From positions 248,001 through 312,000 of the forward strand of contig JAIXMO010000014.1 in NCBI GenBank assembly GCA_025677825.1: a DNA stretch of 64,000 nucleotides. The letters are read 5' to 3'. Below are positions 45,151 to 59,290 of this stretch, one piece after another. A model generated the notes under the pieces. That model made no database searches. It had not been told where the DNA came from and saw nothing but the letters and a program-made list of their open reading frames with translations. Source of the stretch: Helicostylum pulchrum (taxonomy: Eukaryota > Mucoromycota > Mucoromycetes > Mucorales > Mucoraceae). The position numbers and the translations under genes were made by a program. Within the stretch, counting starts at the first letter, position 1. The number at the start of each line of letters is the position of its first letter.

Positions 45151-47053
45151 CATTAATCCTTTTATTCTTATCCTTGCTGTGCTAATTTTATGGCCCATAT
45201 ATTAGTTCAAGATAAGTGCTTTTTATTCTCTTCTTTCTCGCTTAAAATTCTATCTTATTTTATATTTGGAAGACAATGTTGCCCAAACTCTTTTTTTTAT
45301 GAACAAATACATAAAAGGTAGACGGTATTTTTGGGCAGATAGACCATCAGTATAATAAGAGAAGTACGTACTAATATATATATAAGAGGAGCTGCGAAGA
45401 TACGCTTTGCGTTTTGATACTCTGTCGAGTACTTGAGAGGGTCTTTGTCAGTGTAACAATTGATGTGTGCGGCAAATACGTATATATAAAAAAGACAGTG
45501 AATGTATATAGTTTATATAATTTTTTATTATGTGAAAAAAAAAAGAAAGTGCTCATCTTTGTTTCCTAATGCCGCAGTAAACAGCAATTAGTACTCACAG
45601 GACAACTACCACGAGAAGGTGTAAACACATCAGGTCCCAAAAAAATAGATCTTTATCTGATAACTATCACTTACTCCCATTACAGAAGTATCAAACTTAC
45701 CAAGTCATACTTAGATACCACACTCGTATTACTTTTCAGTTTAAGGCCAACCAACAACACACAAAAACGAAAAAGTAACACCGGTCTCATACTAGATCCA
45801 AGTGAGGCTGGCTTAAGAATATGCCCTACACTATCCAAAAACGTCAACAGCATGTCACTATACACGTTTACGTCCTCCGTCAACACCAGACAGCATCTAG
45901 TGCGTTGTTGGGAAAGTGGTGGACGTATGAACAGCTGCGGGAACCATCACCACCGAGCTGCTCTAATGCAGATTTCCAAGGCAAGCATAAAAACGCAAGG
46001 GTAGAGGCGAACTACTAAAATGCATGTCTGACCTTCAAGATCAAATAACCCCTTAGCATAGAGTCAAAAGATCCCCCACTTATATAAATGGGTTAATGGT
46101 CAAAAATAATGTTCAAACCCACATGTACACGAAGATTGCGGTCGGTATTAGCACTCATATGCTACTAAGTGACCAGCGATAGAATGGTGACCACAAAACT
46201 ATCGCCCGCGCAAGCTATTAATCCGTCAAAGCTAATGTTATTTTACTAACAAAAGATGATATGTGCTAATTGGCATGCGAGACGCTGGCACTAGCCGCTA
46301 CGAACAGCAAGTCGCTACGAGCATTAATAAGTAAGCCCTAAACCTTTACAGCGTCACAAGTAACCCGATCTCTGGTCTTACGCTATACTACCTCAGTCAT
46401 AGCACCTGAAGCATGTCCTCCAAGAGATAAAGAATGGCGAAGAAGAAAAAAGGAAAAAAAAAGGGAAAAAACATACTGTTTTTATTTTGCTGCGGAACAT
46501 CGCTAACCAATAAAAACGCTCCATTTTTATAAATATCATTTTTTCGAATTGTTAAGCGATACTTTGAAGAAATAATCGTATACAGCTCAAAATATTCTAG
46601 CTTAAGTGTTTTTTTGTATCTTGTATCTTTTTCGACGTTTGATTCTGGATCCTAAATAGAGCTTAAAATTGCTCATTCAATTAGTATGACCAAAAGTAAC
46701 ATTATCCAGGATAAAAATAATACAGCACCCAGAAAAAGGTAATTTAGTCAATAAACGACAGGCATCTAAGAATCAAGAGTTATTTAGGCATTATGTGTGC
46801 TATAATGTGAAAAAAATTACTGATACAGTCTTGTTTACTCACATGATCTATTTCATCATTTTTACATACACTTGCTTCGTGCAAGGAAGTTCAATAAAAA
46901 AAAAAGCTGTGACATTTTTGCTAACCGCCTGCTAACTTTTTAAAAAAAAAACCTATTTTTAAGCGTTACACCATTATTCCAAAATAAAGATTAAAGAGAG
47001 AGAAGAAAAAGAAAGATACGCCTTTTTCTTTTTCTATTTTTTATTTTTGAAGA
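45151..47053. other. Intergenic, partly less AT-rich, no gene resolved
   Basis: From about 45.55 to 46.45 kb the composition is visibly less AT-rich and has few homopolymers, unlike the surrounding spacer. Short open frames on both strands (for example 45886-45680 on the minus strand) have mixed composition but cannot be joined. It may be eroded coding or transposon DNA. The last 100 bp before 47054 look like a DPP4 leader. Confidence 0.4.
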
Positions 47054-50621
<3,568 letters not shown>

Positions 50622-50704
50622 TTAAAATCAAAAGAGACGCCGGATTTTCGTTTTTTTTTTTACCCAAAATAAACTTCTTTTTAATTTTTCAACTTCGTTT
50701 ATCC

Positions 50705-50953
50705 ACATAAAAAGGAATCTTGCGTAAACCAAGCTCGAACAGGATTTACACATATACAATAAAAATAATTAATCAACACAAACATACGAGTATGATGGGT
50801 AAATAGACCTATTTTATCACCCATATTTAACTTTTCCTTTTTTTTCCTTTTTTCTTCAGCCGTTTATTTTATTTTATGTTCGTACAAACCGGTATCCGTA
50901 AAGAGAAGTGGAAAGTAATATGGCACACTTTTTTAATTGACCGTGTATCAATA
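50705..50953 (+). repeat. Leader repeat, copy 3 (modules A and B)
   Basis: Module A is at 50705-50823 (ATAAAAAGGAATCTTGCG … ATAGACCTATTTTATCACC). A short module B is at 50879-50953 (CGTACAAACCGGTATCC, AAAGTAATATGGCACAC, TGACCGTGTATCAA). It starts only 84 bp after the DPP4 stop codon. The 17-bp unit is missing in this copy. Confidence 0.65.
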
Positions 50954-51029
50954 ATCCACACATCTATTGTTTAGATCTGATGAGCTCTCCCAAAACCCTT
51001 TGGACAAATTGCCTAATGATTGAGAGGAC

Positions 51030-51620
51030 AGCTGCTTGTTTCTAATCATCTATATCGTTAGTCAATTTTTTCTCGCAAATAATGATTTAATAGAGCTCAG
51101 CTGGTTAGAGAAAGAACTTTATCATCTAACTGATGATAGCACAAAGTTTGATTGTATCTTGTTCAAGGTAGGAGATAAATCCGCTTCACCAGCACTTGTC
51201 GAATTCAACGTCATAAATCAACTCGTAAAAATTCAAATGATATCGAGAAGCTGTATGTGAACGTAATTACAATTATGAAGGATACAGGCACTGATAAGAT
51301 ACTTTGCATGTGCTGTTACGGTAACACTACATCTTATTTAATTCCAATCAACTTGAAATAAACCCCTCTTTTGTGTTAGACCGCCAAAGATATTTCGAAA
51401 AGCTGATCAAATATAATTGTACGATGTAGTACAGGATCACTGAAGTACCCAATACATCACGACAACTGTTAGTGTACCTCAAACAAATCCCGTCAATCTT
51501 TTATTGGAAGCATGCCGTGATAACCCATGTCGCTGGATGATAAAAGTGCCTATTTTACAAATTGCAAGCGTATCTTGCCGCTCATACTTGAATAATGAAA
51601 ATATCAGCGTGAAGTAAACA
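51030..51620 (+). pseudogene. Decayed member of an expanded gene family, downstream of leader copy 3
   Basis: Coding-like blocks appear in successive frames. They are IELSWLEKELYHLTDDSTKF then DCILFKVGDKSASPALVEF (51088-51210), STRKNSNDIEKLYVNVITIM then KDTGTDKILCMCCYG (about 51215-51320), and VPNTSRQLLVYLKQIPS then IFYWKHAVITHV (about 51447-51530). Frame changes and stops separate them. I recall similar SW-E…DDSTKYD…SPxLVEF proteins as a large uncharacterised group in mucoralean fungi. The F-x-W-K-H ending also matches the fragment at 13.0 kb. No function is known to me. Confidence 0.55.
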
Positions 51621-51769
51621 TAAGTTCTATTTTTATTATCGAAAAGAAATTCCAACTATGCTTTAATAGTTACTAAATAATGATAGTATTACGAGCTAGT
51701 TACTATGAATGTAGTACTTGGTATTTTAAATTAAGATTTTTTTCGTGCTTATTAAATGAGAAACAAAAA

Positions 51770-53661
51770 CTAGACACGTTCAGTGAACTTGACTTTATAT
51801 GGAAGAGGCCAGATGGTAAGACCGGCATTTCTAGCACCTACAATATCAGGCATACCTTCAGATGTAGGCTCAATAGAACATCTAGAGAATAATTGAATAA
51901 ATGCAGAGAAGATCTCTACTTCGGCTAAATAAATAGCAGGACAAATACGTCTAAAAGTTTTTGACAACTGTGTAAGTTTACTCTTTTTTTTAAAAAATAA
52001 CCCTTGTATTACCTTCCCCACCCAAAGTTGAAATGATCACGGTCTTCAAGCTTACCGTTAGCGGCTGCTTGCATGGTCTTCATGTTATTAATAAATCTTT
52101 CAGGGATAAATTTCTCTGGTTCAGGATAAAGTTTAGTTTGCTTGTGCATACTATCCATATTAGAAACGATGGTAGCTCCTTTAGGAATAATATATCCATC
52201 GATATCAACTATTATATATATATATATATTAATAATAAAGAATGGGAGAGGTCTTAGTTAGTAAAAAAGTTTTTAAAACTTACGGTCGTTATGAGTAGTA
52301 TGAGGTAATCCAAACGGTGTTGTAGGTCGGAATCTCATAGATTCTTTAATAACAGAAACGCAGTAAGGTAATTGAGTTCTTTCAGTGAATACAGGAGCAC
52401 GACCATTTAATCTGATAAATTCGTCAATTTCGGCAGAGACAGCCTTTTGAACTTCAGGGTGATGACACATAATTGCAATGTTCCATGATAAAGTGACTGA
52501 GACAGTGTCTGTACCAGCAGCAATAAAATCAGCTGTACGAAAAAAAAAGCAAAATAATTAGTAACAAAAATATACATTGTGTACTACTACTTTAAAGAAA
52601 TTATATTACACATAAGTACAAGTTTTTCTTCATCTGTAAAATGGAAACCATTTTCAACAAAAGATTTGATAACGTTGGGACCATCACGAGTAGCAGCTTC
52701 GTTAATTAATTTGATATAGATAGGATCGCGTTCATGTTTCAAATAATATCTTTGTTTGGCCTGTTTACCAGCTATATAATCAAAAATGGAGATGACAGGA
52801 AGGAAGTTGGGTAAATCATTCTCTAACCCAGCAAATTTCATACCATCTTCAATCATAGTGGCGATTCTATAAAACTCGGGATCTTGTACAGAATCAAATC
52901 GTTTACCAAAGGCGGCTGTAAGAATAACATTCATAGAGTTTAACTCCAAAAACTTGAAGGGACTGACTTCACCTTCGTCTTTGGTAGATTGAATAAGCCT
53001 GCTTACTAAATCTCTGGATTCTTTATGAATGGAGTCCATGTATTTCTCAATTTGTTTGGGTGCCAAGACAGATAATACTATTTTTTTAAAAATAATAATT
53101 AGACTTATTTACAATTTTTGTTAGTGGTTTGCATTTGTATATATAATTTACCGGCTGCCCTGCCTTGCTTCCACCCGGCAGTAGGTTGAGCAAATACAAC
53201 ACCTCTAAATTAAATTAAATATTAAATACATAAAAATAAAAAATAAAAACTTACTTTCCACCCATACTGTATAGATCAGAACCGTAAACACTATGAGGAC
53301 GATGAGAAGCTTCAACACCGTTGGAAACAAAGATTTTATGAGCAATCACCGGGTCATCTACCATAATCCAAGTATGAACACCCATTTTAAGTTTAATTAG
53401 AGGACCTAATTCTTTATGCCATTCAGATACTTTTCTGCCGGGTAAATCTCCCAGTGATAGCAAATGACCAACATAAGGATAACTTGAACCGGGAACGGGG
53501 ATTTCCTTGTATCCTTGTTTGTTTTTTTTATTAGATGTCAATAAACGGTAAGATGCAAAAAGGATAGTAGTGGCTGCAGCAATACTGACTATTGGCATAA
53601 CTTCTTTCCTGTCAAGTTTTGGGAGCGAGAAAGACTCGAGTAGTTCTAAGGCTCTGTCCAT
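51770..53661 (-). CDS. Cytochrome P450 monooxygenase
   Basis: Six exons close in frame: 53661-53255, 53204-53152, 53077-52610, 52532-52284, 52208-52013 and 51950-51770. They give 517 residues. An N-terminal anchor lies at about residues 21-41 (VMPIVSIAAATTILFASYRL) and the Pro hinge is VPGSSYPYVGH. The I-helix oxygen-binding motif is AAGTDTVS. The ExxR motif is KESMR. The haem loop is FNFGWGRRICPA, with the thiolate Cys461, its codons spanning the last intron. All hallmark residues are intact, so it should be functional on the ER membrane. The substrate and CYP family cannot be read from sequence by eye; xenobiotic, fatty-acid or secondary-metabolite oxidation are all possible. It lies next to relic-rich DNA. 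Confidence 0.93.
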
Positions 53662-54508
53662 TTTTAGTGTAAGGAATATAAATAATATTGAACGCAAAAG
53701 AAGAAGAAAAAATAGGAATTGAGAAAAAAAAAGGGAGTTATATATGAACTCTATTATATCAACTCCTACCTTCCTGTCATACTCTTCTTGCTTCTATATA
53801 TTGGTCTTTCAAGGCTATGTTGCGGTTATAATATAATGTTCACTCTGTTCATTCTAAGAGGATTCGAATAATATTGCATTCAGATGAATCAGGTTTTTTT
53901 TTGTTCGCATTCTAGGACGACCTATTTTCTACTTTCTTCTTGTTGGATAGAAGCACATGTAAGTTGAGTCAAAATTTAATTTAAATTACAACTGCAAATG
54001 GTGGAACCAAGGAGGTGTACAACTTATTAACAAATTATTTATTTCGAAGAGGCGTATACGAAATATTGTAAATTAAAGTAAGAAACCAATAACAGAAAAA
54101 AAAGAAGGGGTGATGTACAGTTACAACCATTGTCCCTGAATAAATATACTTTTGACACTGCGTTTTTATACCTATTCTAGGGCATAAAATTAGCCACTTT
54201 TTGTTAGGTCACACTAAATCTTCTGAGTAGTAATTAAAAGCGCACAGTACGCTAGTTGTCTAGATTTGTTTTCGGTCATTCAACATTTTCAAATAGTAAG
54301 ACATTAAAAGCTTTATTTTATAGGTTTTCTTAGGGACCACGGCGCAAATATTTAGGGACAACGGGTGTACATAGGATAGGGTGTGTACTTGGGGAGATCT
54401 TTAGGGATCACGGGTGCGCATGTTCTATTTACAAAAAAAAAGGCTCTATTTACACACACAGGAAAAAAGTGTGATTTTTTTTTTCATGCGTTCAACTTAG
54501 CCTTTTTC
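53662..54508. other. Intergenic, no gene supported
   Basis: Promoter side of the P450 gene followed by unique AT-rich sequence. A short local repeat, TTAGGGA(C/T)CACGG with TTTAGGGACAACGGGTG and TTTAGGGATCACGGGTG, occurs at about 54327-54420. No ORF is supported. Confidence 0.45.
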
Positions 54509-54840
54509 GCATAAAAAAGAGCTTGTATGAATCAAGTTGGAGCAACAAGTATCTAGTACGCATATAAAAATGATTGACCAATAAGCGCGAGTATATGAAA
54601 CAAATACTGATATAATACGACAAAATGAGTGCATATATCACGAGTATTTTATCACTTATTTATTATCGCATCTTTTTTTTTTTTTGCGAGTCTTTTTCTT
54701 TTTTTTTTCTTCTTCCCCACTTATTATTTTCTAGCTAACTTATACGGGCCCTTCTTAGAGAAATTGATATTCGTGAAGGTACGTGAAAAGTGATCTGTCG
54801 CATTTTTTTTTTACTGAACGTGTACACAGAATTCCCCATT
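54509..54840 (+). repeat. Leader repeat, copy 4 (modules A and B)
   Basis: Module A (54509-54655) starts CATAAAAAAGAGCTTGTATG, contains AAAAATGATTGACCAATAA, and ends CGAGTATTTTATCACTTATT. Module B (54740-54840) contains CTTCTTAGAGAAATTGATAT, GAAGGTACGTGAAAAGTGAT and GAACGTGTACACAGAATTCC. It is the most diverged copy. A broken multi-exon gene follows, and an inverted module A closes the block at 57.2-57.3 kb. Confidence 0.6.
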
Positions 54841-55048
54841 GTTTTTATAAATAACAGCTCTCTGTGCAAAAAGTCCATGTATCAACAATTGTCATCTTTT
54901 TTTTCCTTTTCATAAACCTTTTTCTATATATGAAATTGCCAACTGATTTTAACGGCGTTACGCTATTTTTAAGAAGTAACCAAAGATCATTCTACTTTTG
55001 CAATAGTCTAATCAGCTCACTAAATTGTTTTTGTTATTTTCATTTTTT

Positions 55049-56207
55049 ATGATCAATAATAGGTTTTTTTGCAACAAACAAAACATGAGTCGTGGACTTT
55101 TCTTGAATTCAAAAAAAGCCCTAATAAAAGCATATCCTAGAATTTCCAAAAAAAAAAAAAAAAAAAAGCTATATCCTGAGGCTACATACATTCAAAATCA
55201 AATAAAAAAGATTGAAAAGGATATGAAGGTAAGAAATTCTACCTATTTTTTTTTCCTGAACGTTATACAATATGTACGTTATATATATATCTAAATATTC
55301 ACCAGCACCTCCGGTGACTAAAAGAAACCGGGTATCCACAAGAGTAAGTCATTTATTCATTATATAATGGGATGTCGACTCCCCCAAAGTTGTGTTACTG
55401 ACTATATTTACGGAAAATTAGTCAAGCCAAATTAAACCGAACAAACCAATAAACACGGACAAGTATAAAGAAAATGATCTGTCGAACCTGGGCAAAGATA
55501 CTTAAGAAAATTACTTGCCAGTGAAACGCTATCAAAAGAAGAGATTAGAGTTTTAGAAATTATGAAACATTGGTAAGAAATATAAAAGATAGAGTTAAGA
55601 ATACTATTATATATACTCATTATAATTTTCTCTCCCTTTTTTGTTTGTTAACGGTTAATTCTAATAGTTTGGATATCATAAAGGATTATCCTCATCTCTT
55701 GGCGAAAACAAATAAAAAGGAAAAGTACACGGAAAGTGATTACTTCCGGGTGTTGTGGTCTAGGTTGTGAAGAACTGTATGTCTCGATTCCTCAACATAG
55801 CTTTGATTCACCCATGATAGCTTCATCAGAAACGCTTCTTGAATTTCGCAGAACATTGGAATTATTACTTGCATTCAAGGTGAGTATACATTGAGTGATA
55901 AAGGCAATAACATTCATAGAGCATTTGCTAATCTTAATTATACTTTTTATTTATTAATTATCTATATCAGGATCACATCACAAAGTTGGCAGCGAACAGT
56001 ATCAAGCTCTATACCAGACGAAACAGTGTTGATGACAACTTTGGTCGTTTAAAGCAACCAAGTGGCGATAATTATGATGTAAACTTGTGGACTCGTGATA
56101 CCTGGTATACGCCACATCGTGATAATGGATGCTTGTCAGAAATTCCTGATCATTTATTTAGATTAAGTCGACCAACATCGTTCTTGGAAAAACAATACAG
56201 AAGCTGA
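55049..56207 (+). pseudogene. Multi-exon gene with a frameshift, downstream of leader copy 4
   Basis: A start near 55049 and a donor at 55228 give a basic N-terminus with poly-Lys. Later blocks are PPVTKRNRVSTR (to 55344), RYLRKLLASETLSKEEIRVL (to about 55572, GTAAGA donor) and KDYPHLLAKTNKKEKYTESD then YFRVLWSRL (55670-55767). There a one-base shift is needed to reach CEELYVSIPQHSFDSPMIAS and LEFRRTLELLLAFK (donor at 55880). The last exon is 55971-56207, with DNYDVNLWTRDTWYTPHRD and LFRLSRPTSFLEKQYRS. Good splice borders beside a frameshift suggest recent inactivation or a sequencing error. The YTESDY…LWSRL block resembles the N-terminal part of the same mucoralean family as the 51.0-kb relic; that is inference. 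Confidence 0.5.
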
Positions 56208-57179
56208 GGATTCCTCCTTTGAAGGTAATGGAGATGCATACGGTTTTATAAGAACGGAATTAGGATGGTTTAATAAATATACAAAAGAAATACATAAGAC
56301 ACATCCATTATATGATAATTGATCCTTATACCACTTTATTGACTCCATCTTGATTTACTACCACTTATTACCGCCTATCTTCCAACCATACTGTTACGCC
56401 CAGAAAATTCGAGGTAACACGAATCTTGGATTTTCTTATAAATACCCCCTTTCTTTTTAATCCAAAACGAGGACAAAAGTTATTGGTAATAAATAAGTTT
56501 ATCAGATATTCTACTTGGTTTTCCTAAGTTATCCCTTTATAATTCCTCTCTGATCGACTCCCATTTGTTTTATAGCAACTTTTGGAGAACAACAGACCTA
56601 GGATTAACTGTCGATACTTCATTAAGTTTAGCATATAAACCATACTTTACTTTATTCTTTGTGAATATCTTTGTATTCCCCACTCTCTTTTAATTGATAT
56701 AATTCCCGTTGTAATAATACATCGCTTTGACCTATACTTTACTAAAGACTAGTCGTTGAGTACCGGTTTCTCCAAATAAATAAATAACCTAAGTCTTAAT
56801 TCAGTTGACTACTGAACAGTCTGGTGATTACCATTTCTATTATCTGTTGTTTAACTACAAACGTAATAATCTCCCCCAAACTTTACACATTTTACCTTAA
56901 GCTGTATCAATATTTCTTTTATTTCTTAATTTCTCGTAGTGTGAAGTAATAGTTGCATTTTTTTTATTTTTATTGTTATTTGTAATGCTTACTTTAGTAC
57001 TTTTATATTTATGTAAATAACCAATACGATATGATAAATAAAATTAATGTTAACACAAATTATAAAAAATTGACCCAACAGTTTCTTTATTGTCATTAGT
57101 CAGCATTAACGAAAAGCCGAGATAGTTACCATAAATTAATGACTTGTTAAGTAATAAGTAAATAGCCGCTCTACTTTAT
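56208..57179. other. Intergenic, no gene supported
   Basis: Highly AT-rich, with many stops in all frames. It lies between the broken gene and the inverted module A. Confidence 0.5.
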
Positions 57180-57330
57180 TGTGATTAATTATTCACATGA
57201 TCTATATTGAGTCATCATGGAGTATTTATACTACTATTTCGCTTCATAATACTGGTATTTAGGTATACGTTAGTTAATCATTTTCATTGTACACATGTGC
57301 ACTTATTGTCCCAACTTGATTCATAGAAGT
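57180..57330 (-). repeat. Inverted copy of leader module A
   Basis: Read on the minus strand this matches module A: ATGAATCAAGTTGGGACAAT, AATGATTAACTAACGTATAC, ATGAAGCGAAATAGTAGTA and so on. It is inverted relative to the copy at 54.5 kb, so the two bracket the 55.0-56.2-kb broken gene as long, diverged inverted repeats about 2.8 kb apart. Confidence 0.6.
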
Positions 57331-57688
57331 TTCTTTTTTACTTGTACGGATAAAATGGAGTTTAACGTGTAAATAAATCATGCAACAAGAATCTGAAGTA
57401 TTAACCATCGCTTTTCGGCTAAACATTTTTCGTGGACCAGGAAATATAAATGATTTTCCTGCTTGGGGATATACTGCAAAATCTCCAGGCTATCAGCTGC
57501 CTCCCTGCTTTCTTTCTTTCTTCTCTGCGGTTGATAGCTCGGGAGCAGACTTTTACTTATTTGGAAAGCCCAGAGATAATTCTCAAACGAGTACACGCGA
57601 GAGAGAAAAAAAAAAATAAGTTATACGAGATGGGAATTTTTTATTTGGAATATATATGTATATAAAATAACCATCGTTATTTCTAGGA

Positions 57689-58684
57689 TTAATAGTAGGT
57701 ACCATTCTGTTGTTGTTGATAAGCAGGTTCTTGATAAGTTTGTGGTTGACCATACTGTTGCTGCTGATATTTTTGATTAAAAGAAGGATAATTTTGAGTT
57801 GTAGGAGTTGAAACGGCGTGATAGTAATCATTATAACTATCATGTTTTGCTGGTGTATTTAAATGAGCTGTTGCTTCATAAACCTTTGGCGTAGTTACAT
57901 TATCACCTCCATCAGTACGATTCAAGTCATAATCATATAAATGGAACGTCTCTCTTTTATCTTTATCAGAGTCAGAGAATAAACTAACAACGAAACATAC
58001 GAATACCACAATAGCACATCCAGCACCAACACCTACCAAGTAAATAGAAGGGCCCCATGTATGCGATAAACCTTCCACTCGTTTCTCAAGTGTAGAAAAC
58101 CCTTTCCAGAAGGTAACAATTACAATCGCCAGACCAGCCCCACCTGTAAAGAAGGCGAAGAGCGACGCAAAAGTGCCAATAAAAGGAATCACGTTACTTG
58201 ATCTTGCTCTACGGATAAATAGAGCACATGCAAGTGCAATAAATGACAAAATGACAGCAGGCATAATAAGAACTATTGCTTTAAATGTAGTTAACTTTGA
58301 ATCGGAAACTACGTCCGTAAATACTTTTACCGTAGTAGTGTTGGTTAAATCTGCACCACATGCGTCTGCAAACTGAATAGAGTCTATGTTATAATTAATT
58401 TTGTGATCAGTTATATTGTAGGCCAAACTATTTTAAAAAAAATTATTACCAAATGCGTAGCTAGGTGCCGTTTTTGTACATGAGTGAGGTTTTTTTGAGT
58501 CAGTGTAATAAAGGCAGGAACTGTAAACACCGTATCGAATATATCTTCCTGTCACTGCTTGATTAACTTGAACTAAGTGTATACTAGGTAAAAAGGTGCT
58601 ATCAAACGTAGTGCCTAGGTTTGCGATCAATAGTAGTACGAATGAACATATCGTAAATATAAGTGTGATAAAGTGTAATGCCAT
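57689..58684 (-). CDS. SUR7/PalI-family plasma-membrane protein
   Basis: Two exons, 58684-58450 and 58383-57689, give 309 residues. Splicing a 66-bp intron restores one frame (…PSYAF then DSIQFADACG). The first transmembrane segment is residues 4-24 (HFITLIFTICSFVLLLIANL). After a roughly 100-residue extracellular loop with paired cysteines (SSCLYY, SCTK) come three more segments: IVLIMPAVILSFIALACALF, FASLFAFFTGGAGLAIVIV and IYLVGVGAGCAIVVFVCFV. The cytoplasmic tail is rich in Gln, Tyr and Pro. This is the topology of SUR7/PalI proteins, which mark eisosomes (Sur7) or sense ambient pH (PalI/Rim9). Which branch it belongs to is not decided by this reading. Confidence 0.82.
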
Positions 58685-59290
58685 AGTGACCCTGTCTCAA
58701 AAAATAATTAAGGGAGTTTTTTTTTTTTTTTTGTGTATGTGTGTATGAGTGATATATATTCTACTCGAAGGTAAGTTTACTTATACGAGAGAAAAACAAT
58801 CGAATAAATGATATATAAGAAAAAAAAAAAAGGAAAGAAAAAAGACAAAAAAAAAGTAGAAGAAAAAGAAGGATATTAATACAGGCACTAGTAAAATTGC
58901 ATTATCTATTCAGTGATCCAGGTGTTCACTTTGAGAAACTTTAATTTATTACTGTGCGACAATTGTGTAATGTTTGTACGTCCTTCATTGTTTTGAATTA
59001 CTCAAGTAACGAAAAGCTGTTACTTTTTCTTTTTTATTAAAAGAATATATTTTGTTACAGGATTTTAGTCTTAATTGGTACAGTTGATTTTTTTTTACCT
59101 CATCGTCACACCTGTTCCATCGGCTACCAAATATAAAGTATGATATGTTTGAGCAGGACGTTCACCTAATAGATTTGAGACTTCGCCCTTTTTCCCCAGT
59201 GAAAAAAAAATGAGATAGGAAACGGAATCTCAAATAAAAAAGTTAAATTAACGATAAAACCAAACTAAAGACAAGTTAAAAAAAGAAAGT
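58685..59290. other. Intergenic; contains one 26-bp repeat copy
   Basis: Promoter side of the SUR7-like gene, then unique AT-rich DNA. The 26-bp sequence at 59056-59081 (TACAGGATTTTAGTCTTAAT…) recurs exactly at 61291-61316. Confidence 0.5.

Noticed and set aside
57378..57619. Overlapping ORFs on both strands at 57.4-57.6 kb
   Set aside because: They mirror each other, have no start context or splice continuation, and show no recognisable motif.
58433..58684. SUR7-like exon 1 as a separate 83-residue gene ending at 58433
   Set aside because: Splicing 58450 to 58383 joins it in frame to the remaining three membrane segments and restores the standard four-segment topology.
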